Source of the DNA: Siphlonurus alternatus
Taxonomy: Eukaryota; Arthropoda; Insecta; Ephemeroptera; Siphlonuridae
Length of the DNA stretch: 64,000 bases
NCBI GenBank assembly: GCA_949825025.1
Contig: OX463787.1
Span: 17,047,707-17,111,706, forward strand
Direction: 5' to 3'
In this document: piece by piece, positions 15,301 to 30,797 of the stretch
Layout of the letters: each line of letters opens with the position of its first letter
How positions within the stretch are numbered: position 1 is the first letter of the stretch
The notes under the pieces: generated by a model
The model's database searches: none
Told to the model about the DNA's origin: nothing
What the model saw: the letters and a program-made list of their open reading frames with translations, nothing else
Program-made: the position numbers and the translations under genes

Positions 15301-15468
15301 ATTTTTATATTACTTGCATACACACTCTTATCTTTATAATTTTACACTGCGATTTTTAGACTTCATTATAAAATGTATAAAATCGCTAATTGAATTAAAT
15401 AAAACTAGGTTATAACGACATTGCATAAACATACATTTATATCACAAGATATCATATATTGAGATGAC
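12301..15468. other. Gene-free stretch
   Basis: Only poly(A)/(T) runs (12994-13013, 14679-14698), a family E hairpin and short frames without protein character. Confidence 0.4.
14742..14817. repeat. Short TGACGTCA hairpin (family E)
   Basis: Arms GTGACGTCATAGTC and GACTATGACATCAC around TATCCTATGCTTGCATG. Confidence 0.7.
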
Positions 15469-15773
15469 AATGGAGTACCGACCACATTTTTTTTTATTGC
15501 AGAAATGGATAGAGGGTGCAAAGTTATGCTACTCTGATTTTTTTCAGATTTTTTAGAGACCGGAAACTACTTTTTAAAAATTATTGAAAGTGCCATGCAG
15601 AAAAAGTGCCGCCTCTTGCCGCAAAAGGACCCAAAAGGGACGTGGATTTTCTAACCCGACCTCGCCAAAACTTTTTAGCAATACTTCCCGGTCCCTAAAA
15701 AATCTGAAAAAATTCAGAGTAACATAACTTTTCATCCATTTCTGCTATAAAAAATTTTGAGGTCGATACTCTA
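15469..15773. mobile_element. CRE hairpin element A, copy 1 (diverged centre)
   Basis: Inverted ends AATGGAGTACCGACC and GAGGTCGATACTC, with inner arms TTGCAGAAATGGATAGAGGG and its complement. The centre reads GGGACGTGGATT-type sequence in place of the TGACGTCA block, shared with the copy at 38507. Confidence 0.8.
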
Positions 15774-15987
15774 TATAAACAAAGATATCAAGCTTAATAT
15801 ATTAGCTGAATGGTTTAAGTTTAAGCCTATAATAACTTATATTACGATATCAAAGTATTGTCATGCCATATGAAACCAGATAAAGAGTTAACTGAATGGT
15901 TTATAAGTTGCTTTAATCCAAGTTAAATAATATCGATGAATTGATCGGGGGAGCACCAACGTTCCCACGGAATAAGGTGCAAAGAAT

Positions 15988-16434
15988 ACAATTGACAATT
16001 TGCATCAATTTTTTTTACTAGCTCAATCGAAAGAGGAGGTCGAAAAATACTCCTGTGAATTTTATGAGATTTTTATTCGTACTGCGTCATGGCTAAAAGA
16101 GAGGTCACGTGACCTGGAGCCGGCGCCCGTGACGTCACTTAACTGTTCCAAACAAACGATCGACTTTATAACGCTTGCAAACAACCACGTTGCTATGGAA
16201 ACAAGCAACAATTAATTTATTGTTTACAAGCGTTATATAGACAATCGTTTGCTTGACCAGACAGTTCAATGACATCACGGGCGACACGGGCGCCGGCTCC
16301 AGGTCACGTGACCTCTCTTTTAGTCATGATGCAGTACGAATAAAAATCTCATAAAATTCACAGGTGTATATATTTTTCGACCTCCTCTTTCGATTGAGCT
16401 ACTAAAAAAAGTTGATGCAAATTGTCCATTTGTC
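15988..16434. mobile_element. Hairpin element D, about 445 bp
   Basis: Inverted arms from ACAATTTGCATCAA through TAGCTCAATCGAAAGAGGAG and GAGGTCACGTGACCTGGAGC, with TGACGTCA in the left arm (TGACATCA on the right) and CACGTG in both. Two short GTTGCTATGGAAACAAGC-type sequences lie at the centre. Confidence 0.8.
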
Positions 16435-18111
16435 GTCATTTGTCATACACCAACTATAGCAATCACCAAAAACTTCCAAGTTCACTACCCTGTTAGAGAA
16501 TATGTGATGAAGTTTCCAATCATCGCAATAAAGTAAAAATTTATTGCTCTTCTGAACTGTATAATATATCCGGAAGAAATTTCCACATTAAATTATTTTT
16601 AGGAGGAATCTACAGGAAGAGTACATATGATTTCATTTATGTAAGACATGTAGTCAAATCAAATCAAATTATTTATAAAAAATAAATATCATTATTATAA
16701 TATAATTAATTGAATATTTTAAAAACTGTTTATTTCTTTGCATAATTAAAAAATAATTTTTTAATAAAAAAATAAAAATATCGATAACCTTACAAAAAAT
16801 CCGAGAACAAAGACGTCTGTGATATAACAAATCTTTGATTGAAATCCGTGCAGGTGAAAGAAAGTCGGTTGAGGGTTACCGAGATAATTATCACGAGATT
16901 GTCCTTGCATTCCACCTGCTGTGACGTCACACTTCCTCGCGTCCGGTCTTACCTATAAATATGAAGAAGGCGTGTGTCTTTATGATCGTTTTTATTGCAT
17001 CATTTTATCACTGCATGAATACCGAGTTTATTATATTCTTCTACATAAAATTTAATACTAAATTCACAATTAATTTCACCATACTGTTAGAATTAAGTAC
17101 ATTAATTGTACTAATTTTGAACCTTATTTCCACTACTTTTCGTTCATTAGTGCTAACCAAGGTGGAATCACGGACCAAATACCCCCGGACGAAATACCCC
17201 CGGACCAAATATCCCCGCCCGGACCGGACGAAATACCCCCGGACGAAATACTCCCGGACGAAATATCCCCGGACGAAATACTCCCGGACGAAATACCCCC
17301 GGATGAAATACCCCCTTGTAAGTGGAGAGGGGCGGGCGACCAACACAGGAGGGGAAGTTGACTTTATTTATAAAGTCTGTTTTTCTGTCGTTTGTTTGAC
17401 GTCACGCGCGTCGTTAAAGAAGGAAGTTAGTAACGCCATTTTTCACAACAAATATATATCATATAATATTCAAAGTATATTTATAGTTAATGCCGTATCA
17501 AGATCTCAAATTGCGTCTTTAATTTTATACCAAAACATACTCAAAATTGTGCCGCAAACAAACGATTTTTGTATATGCTATGCTTACTTTGATTGTGCGG
17601 CAATTATAAATTGTCTCAGCGTTTTGCAGCAAGATTTTGAAGGTTTTTAAACGATTTTAGGTTTTTAAACCTAGGTGTGCCCCTAGCGATTTGAGCAAAG
17701 CCCGAAATTAACAAATATTTTGGGATTTGCTCATTTAAATTTGAACATTTCTAGAAGTGCTCAAATCGAAAAAAGCAATCCCCGGCGAGAAGTTTTATAT
17801 CGGGCTTTGCTCATTTAAATTTGCTCATTTCTGAAAGTGCCCAACTTGAAAAAAGCAACCCCGACAAGAATTTTTATTTCGGGCTTTGCTCACTGTTTTG
17901 ATCATTTCTAGAAGTGCTCAAAGCAAAATGAAAAATAATTATTGGAAATTGTGCCGTATTATAGCAATAAATAATAAAATATTGTAAATTTAATAATATT
18001 TTAACTAATCACTTTTTAATTTATTGATAAAAATACAAATTTAACATTAATAGCGTGTATATAGTATTTTTTTTTTATTAAAACATTGCTTTCTGTATTA
18101 TTCAAGTCAGA

Positions 18112-18363
18112 TTGAAAAAATACGATTTTTTCACACTGAGAGACACTTTTAATTTTGTTTATTATCATTTTTTTATAATCAAAGGGTATGATTACAATTT
18201 ATATACCCTTAGCAATGAATTCCAGGTAGCAGATGAACAATTTCTATGTTCAGACGACGTACCACACATGACAAAGAAAAGAGTGTCTCAGATCAGCAGC
18301 AGCATTAGCAAATTCAAAGCAAGGTGTTGTGTTTTGCAACTACAAGAAAGGTTGTCAATCTAA
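18112..18363 (+). other. Unrecognised short frame inside the 2.8 kb foldback
   Basis: 83 codons including DEQFLCSDDVPHMTKKRVSQ, then ISSSISKFKARCCVLQLQER. The second half is less A+T-biased than its surroundings and looks protein-like, possibly a transposase or captured gene remnant. The first half overlaps the end of the left arm. No family recognised. Confidence 0.25.
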
Positions 18364-18477
18364 AACATGTTGTGCAAAGAAAAAATTTAGATGAAATTTA
18401 AAATGCCATGATAGTAATCCCTGCAAAAATAAGTCAAGTTCAGGTAATAATAAGATCAGGTAATAATCAGGTATAAT

Positions 18478-18624
<147 letters not shown>

Positions 18625-19978
18625 AATTTTAAGTTAGTAGGTTTGGTACTATCTTGAAGGGCTCTTTGCTTCTTAGGGAGTTCTGTAAATTAAGTTAAAA
18701 TGATTTTGTAATATATCAGCTGTAACAAATTTATTTAAATTAACTAACATACAATATTAATATAAAAAGTGTGACAAAATCGTATTTTTCAGTATCAATT
18801 GAATAAAACAGAAAGAAATATTTTAATAAAAAAATAATATACAAGCTAATGCTAAATTTGTATTTTTGGTACTTAATTAAAAAATTGATGTAATTATAAT
18901 ATTATTAAATTCACAATATTTTATTGTTTTAATTATTTATTACAAATTATTACTATAATACGGCACAATTCATACAATTATTATTTTTCACTTTGCTTTG
19001 AGAACATCTAGAAATGATCAAAACAGTGAGCAAAGCCCGAAATGAAACTTCTCGTCGGGGTTTGCTTTTTCCGATTTGAGCACTTCTAGAAATGGTCAAA
19101 TTTAAATGAGTAAATTTAAGCCCGAAATAAAACTTCTCATCGGGGTTTGCTTTTTTCGATTTGAGCACTTCTAGAAATGTTCAAATTTATATGAGCAAAG
19201 CCCAAAATATTTGTTAATTTATTCGGGCTATGCTCAAATCGCTAGGGGCACACTTAGATGTGCGCATTGAATTCGGGCTTTGGTGCCAACATATATAAAT
19301 AAAGGAAGGAATAAATAAGGAAATAAATAGAACAACAAGTAAATTAAGAAATTAAGTTTCTTCAGGAGGAGTACACATGCTACGTTAAGTGTTCACGGCA
19401 CCTATAATATAGTACCGGGGGACCAAAAACAATAGAAAATATTGAATTTTTAGACCTATACCAATTGAATCAGAATTAAAAAATTACACTAAAAAATTTA
19501 CTTAATTTTTTTTTTTTAATTTAAATAGTTATATAGAGACGATTTTGAAAAATTTTAGTTTAAAAAAAATCTAAAAAAAATGCAATAAACACTAATAATT
19601 AACATGCATAAAATGTATCGTATCAAAATATATTACACATTAATTTTAATTCGACATGAATGATATGATAAATTAATGCATAATGCATTGGCCTAACGTT
19701 GCTAACTTCCTTCTTTAATACGACGCGCGTGACGTCAGACAAACGACAGAAAAACAGACTTTATAAATAAAGTCAACTTCCCCTCCCGCGTTGGTCGCCC
19801 GCCCCTCTCCACTTACAAGGGGGTATTTCGTCCGGGGGTATTTCGTCCGGGAGTATTTCGTCCGGGGATATTTCGTCCGGGAGTATTTCGTCCGGGGGTA
19901 TTTCGTCCGGTCCGGGCGGGGATATTTGGTCCGGGGGTATTTCGTCCGGGGGTATTAGGTCCGCTTACCCCAAGGTGG

Positions 19979-21734
19979 GTGAAGGTACCTTGGTGCTAAC
20001 AAAAGTACGAATTCTGTACTGAAAAAAAAGTAACCAATAAAAGTATAAAAATGGTATTTAAAGAAAATATCTTAAAGTTTAATATTAATTTTATATTACT
20101 TGAGCATTTGAAGCATTTTATGCGTTTTTATTTCGTAATCGGAAGATAGTGAGTTTGATCCCAGCCCTTGTAAAAAAAAGTACTGTAATAATGCACATGT
20201 ATATTTAATTGCAATTGAATTTGTATTAATTGATTATTTATTATATCACTTTTTTTACGAGGGAGGCACTGCCAGACTTTTGCACTTGTGATGGAACACC
20301 GTGCACTCGTAAAAATAGTTGATCATTAATTACCGACCGTTATAAATGAGATTTCCATGGTTCCCTCAGTCATATTTATAGGTAATTTCTGTGATAGATT
20401 GCTCCGGCTTGGACACAAATTTTAAGCAATTATAGGTCGGGTCCAGCAGAGCCGGGAGGCTAAATTTGTCACATGACCAATATTCTACAACACGGTTCAG
20501 TTAGTCAGTTAGATATAAATAAATAAAAATCCTTGCTCAGTTATACCACATGGTCATCCATAAAGTCTAAAGGGTATGGTTTTACCGCAAAAAAATTAAA
20601 TATTTTAGTTTCTTTACTTAGTATCTTCGGTTCCATGTATATTTAATGTATGTATTGTATATAGAGTCAACCGTCCCCCCTGCTTTTCTTTTGTCACTGG
20701 ATTGATCAATTTTTTTCACTTCAAAATCAGTCCACTCAATGACCTGCAGTGTGACCTTTGTAGCTGCAAGAAGTACATTATATTGAAATAAAATTCAAAG
20801 GTGTTGTTTTTTTTCTATACAGCTAGATTGAAACGACAATTTTAATCAAGCTGGCATATAATTAATATATCTTTTCTTACCATCTTATATTATTAACATA
20901 GTAATATAAAAATAATATGTGCATATTTGCTCTTATAAATTAATGCCTTACAGTTAAGTGGATAATTTTAATACCTAATTAATGAACATTAATTAATTAA
21001 TTTACTTAAGGATTGACCCCAGTTGATTTGGATCTCGGAAACTGCCCCCTTGATTCTAATGAGACTTGCAGGAGTCTTTAAGCTCGCCACAATAAGGTTG
21101 CCTAATTTTTTTGAAGTGGATTTGTTTGACAGAAGTTTAACATTGGCCTTATGGACGGAAACCGGAAATGGAGCTGTTGTGAGAAAACCGCCCTCTTGAA
21201 TTTGCTCAAACCATAAGCGATTAAGTTTTAGAGCATCCTCGATTTTTTAAGATTTATTTTATTCGATTCCGTTCGACAGAAATTTCCCGTTTCTGGTTTG
21301 TAACTGAAAAGTGAGGTCAATCGTTAAGCAATTTTCAGCTTAATTAAGTGCGAAATTAATGTCTGCTCTGGCTGCATTTAGCATCGAAAAATGTACAACG
21401 TACTGATTGATATTGCTCTCACATGTAACATACTACGTTGTTTTTATTTATTGATTTTTGTACATATTTTAATTATTATTTCCTGATATACTTTACATTA
21501 TTTGACACTGTAATATCGTGAAAATTAATTTATAAAATACATGTTATATATTAAATATAAATTTGTATATAATTAAAAAAAATTAAAATAATAATTTTTT
21601 TAAATTCAATAACTATAATAAAAAATTATAACTTTTTATTGTTTATCAATTTTTGCAATAACATTAGATATTCATGTTATTATCCAGTATATTAAAGTAA
21701 AATAATACTCTCTAATTGCTTTGTGAAATTTGCT
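19979..21734. other. Gene-free stretch with SINE-like and dispersed-repeat fragments
   Basis: TTTCCATGGTTCCCTCAGTC at 20352-20371 matches the central block of the 5S SINEs, so 20140-20470 may be an old SINE fragment. Bases 21020-21220 share GAAGTTTAACATTGGCCTTA with a block at 55690 in a KYAT intron, marking another dispersed repeat. Confidence 0.4.
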
Positions 21735-22502
21735 TAATGGGTTGGCTGCACGGCCGATTTTAAGTGGCGGAAACGAAAGAGGAGGTGCTGAAATGCAGGT
21801 GTGAATTTTATGCGAATTTTTTGAGCACTGTAACTTTGTATAAATGCAGTTTTAAAAGGTGCATTTCACCTGGAAGCCATCGCCTACCGCCTTTGACGTC
21901 ATCGAAATGTCAGGTTCGGTTCACTATAGATATGCATACCTGTACTCACCTGCATAACAGGTAGCCAATCAAAAACAATCTAGCCAAAATTCAAAATTTC
22001 AAATGCCTAGCCTGATCGAAGTGGATGAGTTTTAAAACTTAAAAAATGCACATTATTCCATGTACGCGTACTGTAAAAACACACTGGGAGATAAGTAATA
22101 TTACAAACATACCTTTCATCATATTTAAATAATAGAAATTGTTTCTCAAATAGTTTCATTTTATTGAAGAGAAGATGCAATATCAAGTCCTTCCACCACA
22201 CTCTCTTTTTAAATGATTGGCGCCGTTAGCAACAATCAGCCAATGAAAATGTGTAAATTTATCATACTGGACTCCTTCCGTATCTGCTGAATATCTATTG
22301 AATTATTATATTAAACCTAAAACTGAGTCTCTTTTCTTATCTACGAAGATAGTAGGATGCCGTAGGATTCATATTTAACTTTATTAAGACCCTTGTATCA
22401 TAATTTTTAAATGTCTTTTCAACCCCCTATTTGCTGCTGCTAAAACCATTAGTGGAATGATTGAAAAATAAATACAGTTTTAATTTCAACTATCCTAGCA
22501 TG

Positions 22503-22577
22503 GGCGTCTGTGGCCTAGTGGAAGTACACTTGTCATCCACGCAGAAGTTTTAGGTTCAAATCCCCTCTGGGTCATTT
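22503..22577 (+). other. tRNA-like sequence in left arm of the palindrome
   Basis: GGGCGTCTGTGGCCTAGTGG resembles the 5' half with an A box, and GTTCAAATCC the B box, with GTC in the anticodon region as in tRNA-Asp. Stems pair poorly, so it is a tRNA-derived or tRNA-mimicking block and not a functional gene. The mirror copy is at about 22851-22925. Confidence 0.5.
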
Positions 22578-22850
22578 TATATTTTTAGTAGCACGAGGAA
22601 GTTTATTTCACATTCTTAATGCAGACGGGGTAAAATAATATTATTATTTCTTACAATATAATTATATTATATTATTATAAGTCACACTTTTCCATATAAA
22701 TACGCACTTCAAAAACTTTGCAAAAAAAAAAAAAAAAAGCGTGTCATACAATGATAGAAAAATTAATAACAAATCATAAAAGACAAAACAATTTTACCCC
22801 GTCTGCATTAAAAATGTGAAATAAACTTCCTCGTGCTACTAAAAATATAA

Positions 22851-22925
22851 AATGACCCAGAGGGGATTTGAACCTAAAACTTCTGCGTGGATGACAAGTG
22901 TACTTCCACTGGGCCACAGACGCCC
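22851..22925 (-). other. tRNA-like sequence in right arm of the palindrome
   Basis: Reverse-complement partner of 22503-22577 with one difference in the A-box part (GGCCCAGTGG against GGCCTAGTGG). Confidence 0.5.
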
Positions 22926-23694
22926 ATGCTAGGATAGTCGAAATTAAAACTGTATTTATTTTTCAATCATTCCACTAATGGTTTTAGCAGCAGCAAATAG
23001 GGGGTTGAAAAGACATTTAAAAATTATGATACAAGGGTCTTAATAAAGTTAAATATGAATCCTACGGCATCCTACTATCTTCGTAGATAAGAAAAGAGAC
23101 TCAGTTTTAGGTTTAATATAATAATTCAATAGATATTCAGCAGATACGGAAGGAGTCCAGTATGATAAATTTACACATTTTCATTGGCTGATTGTTGCTA
23201 ACGGCGCCAATCATTTAAAAAGAGAGTGTGGTGGAAGGACTTGATATTGCATCTTCTCTTCAATAAAATGAAACTATTTGAGAAACAATTTCTATTATTT
23301 AAATATGATGAAAGGTATGTTTGTAATATTACTTATCTCCCAGTGTGTTTTTACAGTACGCGTACATGGAATAATGTGCATTTTTTAAGTTTTAAAACTC
23401 ATCCACTTCGATCAGAGGCTAGGCATTTGAAATTTTGAATTTTGGCTAGATTGTTTTTGATTGGCTACCTGTTATGCAGGTGAGTACAGGTATGCATATC
23501 TATAGTGAACCGAACCTGACATTTCGATGACGTCAAAGGCGGTAGGCGATGGCTTCCAGGTGAAATGCATCTTTTAAAACTGCATTTATACAAAGTTACA
23601 GTGCTCAAAAAATTCGCATAAAATTCAAACCTGCATTTCAGCACCTCCTCTTTCGTTTCCGCCACTTAAAATCGGCCGTGCAGCCAACCCATTA

Positions 23695-26561
<2,867 letters not shown>

Positions 26562-26880
26562 AATGGGAGTATCGACCTCAATTAGTTTGACTGCAGAAAT
26601 TGATAGAGGGTGCAAAGTTGTGCTATCCTGATTTTTTTTCAGATTTTTACAACCCTGAAAGTATTTTTAAAAAATTATTGAAAGTTCTTGTTGTGACGTC
26701 ACAAGGCGCCGCTCCTTAAAAAAAGATAGGACTTGCCGCCTCTTGACGTTACAAAAAGGACTTTCAAATTTTTTTTAAAAATACTTCCAGGGCTCTAAAA
26801 AATCGGAAAAAAATCAGGGTAGCATAACTTTGCACCCTCTATCCATTTCTGCAATAAAAAATTGAGTTTGATACTCCATT
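26562..26880. mobile_element. CRE hairpin element A, copy 2
   Basis: Inverted arms of about 150 bp; TGACGTCA in the left arm near the centre, where the right arm is altered. Ends ATGGGAGTATCGACCTC and GATACTCCATT. Confidence 0.85.
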
Positions 26881-28522
26881 GTAAAATTAGTTTGAATGTA
26901 ATGATATTTGCATTTAAAGATGCAATAATATTTTAACGTTATGAAGCATTTTAGTATAAATGAACACCATACAGTTCTCATTAATATTAATATACCGTAC
27001 AAACAATAAGGAATGCATTATTGATTACTGTACGTACATTTGAGTGAGTCAGTGTGCTTTGAGGTCAACAGTTTTGGTTTTGTCTCGCATACTGATGTGT
27101 ATAGCCTTGTTGGAACGTGTCTCAATTTGTAATCAGATTTAACATTGGAAATGCCCATCATTATCATAAACCTCTGTTCTTTGCGATTGAGGTGTAGGTC
27201 AAAAATAAGAAAATGTTGATCGTTTTATCTTGGATTGCATCATTGGCATGACTTTTTCAGATTTTGCAATGCAGATTTTTAACATTGAAGATTATTTGCA
27301 GGTGTCGGTTGTCGGTACACACAGCTGATAATTTAATTTCATTATTTGTCTAAATTAGAAATGACAATGTTGATTTTATTTAAATATTTTAACTTTTATT
27401 TCATTTAAATATAATTATTTTGATTTACATAATTATATAGCAGTAAAAAAATTATAATTTGTAAAATGTAATCAAAAATGTTATATATTTATTTAGCTAT
27501 TTTTTACTACCAACAATTAAATTAAAAATTAATTATTTTATGAAATGTTTATTTTTATATACATTTAAATAAAATTTAAATAAAATAATTGATTAACAAA
27601 AATATTATTTGATGTGTTTTAATTTTAAAGTAATATGTACCTACAATTCACTTTAATACGCGTATAAAATTTTAATATATTGCAGATTTTACGGTCTGAA
27701 TTAAATCTTGCATGTGGGTGCATATGAATAACAATAAAATTACATTATTTACATTACATTATTATTACATTTTTTTATATTATACAGTAAATACAGCAAA
27801 AAAAAAAAAAAAAAAAATTAATTATAATTTTTAGTAATAGTCCAAGATCGCACTTTCATCTTGAAATTGTTATACTGATGTATTGTCTGAATTTTTAATC
27901 ATAGTTATAATATTTAACATTGGAAAAGGCATCATTATCTGATCCTTTGAGATTAGTATTGAGGTTTAGGTCACAAATAAGGAAATGGTGATCGTTTTAT
28001 CTCACAGATTATGTTATTGACAAGGGAATTTGCAGATTTTATTTTTTGCAATAAATTTGATAAAGATAAAGTGCATTGCCAGTGAGCGACCTGTATTTAA
28101 TTTTCCTATCGCAAAGTATATATTACATAAAGACAACCTCGAGATTTGTATGGTAATAAAAAAAAAAAAAACGACTGTTAAAAGTAGATTCAAAAACATC
28201 AATCGATTTGTGTATAAATTTGTACCTTTCGTTGTGACGAAGATTGAGATAAAGATGCATTTTAATCATTTTAATGAATATGTAAAAAAAAAAATAATAC
28301 ATGTCACAAAATACATTATAAATAATACACTTATATGCAATTGACAAAATATTGCCAATTAACTTTCAACAATCAAAATTGCTTTAAATTAATGATAATT
28401 TAAAGCAATTTATTTTTAAGCCAATAAGTTTAAATCATTAAAATTTAGTTTATCTTTAAATTTAAAATGAAGAATAATAATTAAAAAAAAATGCAAGTTT
28501 CTAATTAATTTTTTCTCCACAG
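26881..28522. other. No supported exon upstream of 28523
   Basis: I see two related blocks, 27150-27260 and 27940-28020, both with AAATAAGRAAATGKTGATCGTTTTATCT-like wording, so a diverged local duplication about 785 bp apart. Otherwise A+T-rich. Confidence 0.4.
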
Positions 28523-30482
28523 GCGGCGCCAGCTGATGACATCGATGGTCTGCAACTCCAACTGGAGGCTTGCAGGTCTGCTCTTCGTCTGCAAACCTCG
28601 AGGTCCAGACAGCTGGTTGCAGCATACACCACCAAACTACGAGAGAAGGAAACTGCACTACGAGAGGCGGAGAAAAACTATGACACCAGACTAGCTTCAA
28701 TTCTACGAGCTTTATTAGCACTTGAGGCAAATCTGCGACGAGAACAGAGAACTATCAAGTCCCAACTTGTAGATAAAGATAAAATTATAACAGAACAACG
28801 AAGAATAATAACATCATTATTGAAAACAGATACAAGTTCTAATGATGAAACATCACAAAATTCATCATTAAATTCAAGTAATACATCAGAAATTATAACT
28901 GTAACACAAACTATTAAAATTGATAATACAATTACAATTGAAAATAAAAAAGAAGAAATCAATAATGAAAATCCACAAAAATACCTCACAAGCACCAAAG
29001 AACATTTTATTAAAAATCCTATAGTAAAACCTGTAAAACCTCCCAAACCTCCAAAACCAAATGTCCATACTCCATATAAACCTATACTAAAATTTAGTGT
29101 AGCAAGACAAACTGCTATTAAAAAAGATGCAAATTCAAGATCGCTACCTGAGTTATCATACGTACAACAGCGCGCCAAGCGGGCAACCAATGAAGTTTGT
29201 TTACTCCTTGCACCAACAAGAAATGCACCATCTACACATCACATGCACCCGCCTGAACCAACCGATATCAACACCACACCACCACCACCACCTGTGGTTC
29301 CGCAGCAGAACAACAAGTATGTTGGTTTCAGGGGTGGTTTTGGAATTTTCGCTCTACTCTTTTTTAATGCAAAATTTTGTTGTAGAAGGTTCAGTAGCCA
29401 GTCCAATGGAACCAGCTTATCATCAGGAGTCTATTAAACTGGCTACTGAACCTTCTATGATGATAATTTTAAGGGAGGAAAAGAAAAAGGTGCACGGATA
29501 CCCTCTATATAAGCGCTATACTGCATGCCATATTGTTATTTCAACTATAAATTACTAGAAATATAATTAACTGTCTTATTATTGAGTTCTATAATATTTA
29601 AATTCTTTTAATTATTTAACAAGCAAGCATTATAGTGAAAGACGTTACATGACTATGACGTCATAGCGTAGCTTCCTAACATTTAGAGGGTGCTAAAGAG
29701 TTAAAAAAATTTGAACAAAAAAATATTGAAATCCTTTATAAAAAATTTCATAAAGGTCCATTATTCAAAAAATTGATTATTTAAAAAAACAACACTAAAA
29801 TATCTATGTTATTTTTGCAGCATTCTAACCTCTGTATTAATGTTCCAGGCTTACGTCAGCACACCGTGTCAGTCGTATGGTCCAGAGATTCGAACCCAGC
29901 TCTCGGAGTCTTAGCTGCACGGCGCTCCACACTCGCATCTTGTCACACGTCAGTGAGTCCAGTGAATCTGACAAACAACCGTCTCGTGAAGGAACACCAG
30001 TCAACAATGAAAACGAGCAAAATCTTCTGAACCATTCTGATGAGAACGCAGAATTATATAGTCTTAGCTCTAACGATGATAAGTATCAATTAAATGAAAA
30101 ATCACAGTATTTAGAAGATACAATTGAAAAAACACAATATTTAGACACATTAAGTGGCAATTTTGATGAATTTCATTTAGATTCTGAAAATTCTGATGAA
30201 AATGATGATGATTTGATTAATCGTAAAGATGGAGACGGAGCTGAAAATTTACTCCCACAAAATCAAACTTCTAATAATAATAAAGTTGCTAGTAGTTACG
30301 AAGGGTTTTTAGAAGCTACTGGCTTGTCACAGAAGTCAATTTTGACACCAAGTAGGCTAGCTTCAGTGACTAATAACAGTCACAGATCAGTTCTGAAACC
30401 GAGGGATGTTAAATTTCGAAGTAAAGCCAATAGATGCTTCAATACAGGGACTGTGAAATACTGGTCAGGACCTTATTTGTAA
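28523..30482 (+). CDS. Coiled-coil, Ser/Asn-rich protein of unknown function, last two exons
   Basis: Exon 28523-29316 follows a TTTTCTCCACAG acceptor (phase 0). It ends in AA before GTATGT, and the next exon, 29849-30482, opens with G to complete a Lys and runs to TAA. Together they encode 475 aa. The first ~100 residues are a strongly charged coiled coil (RLQTSRSRQLVAAYTTKLRE then LRALLALEANLRREQRTIKS). A low-complexity Ser/Thr/Asn region, a PKPPKPPKP stretch and a PPPPP run follow. The second exon has an acidic patch (DSENSDENDDD) and ends in a basic segment closing KYWSGPYL. The coiled coil and C-terminal tail look conserved, but I cannot name the family. The start codon lies upstream, possibly at 7368. 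One micro-hairpin sits in the intron, and a hairpin element begins eight bases after the stop. Confidence 0.8.
29387..29454. repeat. Micro-hairpin S, in the coiled-coil gene intron
   Basis: AGGTTCAGTAGCCAGTCCAA and TTAAACTGGCTACTGAACCT arms; the only copy outside KYAT in the window. Confidence 0.85.
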
Positions 30483-30490
30483 ATTGTGTG

Positions 30491-30797
30491 AATTGGCAAC
30501 CTGGATTTTTTATTGCAGAAATGAATAGAGGGTGCAAAGTTATGATATTCTGAAATTTTTCAAATTTTTTTTAGTCACGGAACTACTTTTAAATAATTAT
30601 TTACGTAGCCACGCCCCCTGAAGGTTTAGACCCTATCCTTTTTAATTAAGGATTCATGGGGGCCAAAATAACTTAAAGAACTCCCCATAGTTTTAAAAAA
30701 ATAGTTCTGAGTCTCAAAAAGAAAATCAGAGTAGCTTACTTAATTTGGTGCCCTCTATTCATTTCTACAATAAAAAATTTCATGCAGGTTGTCCATT
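30491..30797. mobile_element. Hairpin element B, copy 1, in the 3' UTR of the coiled-coil gene
   Basis: Inverted arms related to element A in the inner part (TTATTGCAGAAATGAATAGAGGG) but with ends AATTGGCAACCTG and CATGCAGGTTGTCCATT. The centre is CGCCCCCTGAAGG and no TGACGTCA. It begins eight bases after the stop codon at 30482. Confidence 0.8.

Larger units (their letters stand above)
21735..23694. mobile_element. 1.96 kb near-perfect palindromic element, TA-flanked
   Basis: Starting ATGGGTTGGCTGCACGGCCG at 21737 and ending with its reverse complement at 23692, the arms (about 970 bp each) are almost identical, differing at only a few bases such as 21796/23631 and around 22910. The centre is a short A-run near 22725. 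TA on both sides fits Tc1/mariner-type target use. It has no transposase. Each arm carries a tRNA-like block. The mirrored reading frames over it are duplicates of one another and not genes. Confidence 0.85.

Noticed and set aside
17166..17310. CRISPR-like array of 15 bp repeats
   Set aside because: Units are directly adjacent without unique spacers, sit at a transposon end, and the organism is a eukaryote.
16961..17650. 229-codon open frame with a signal-peptide-like start and TKYPR repeats
   Set aside because: The repeats are the 15 bp tandem unit of the foldback arm read in frame. The TATAAAT is only a few bases before the ATG, and the frame crosses an element boundary.
22007..23438. Identical 64-70 codon frames on opposite strands
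   Set aside because: They are mirror images produced by the palindrome arms, with no recognisable domain.
28820..29437. Coiled-coil exon read through to 29437
   Set aside because: The GTATGT donor at 29317 joins in phase to the exon at 29849, while the read-through enters the micro-hairpin.
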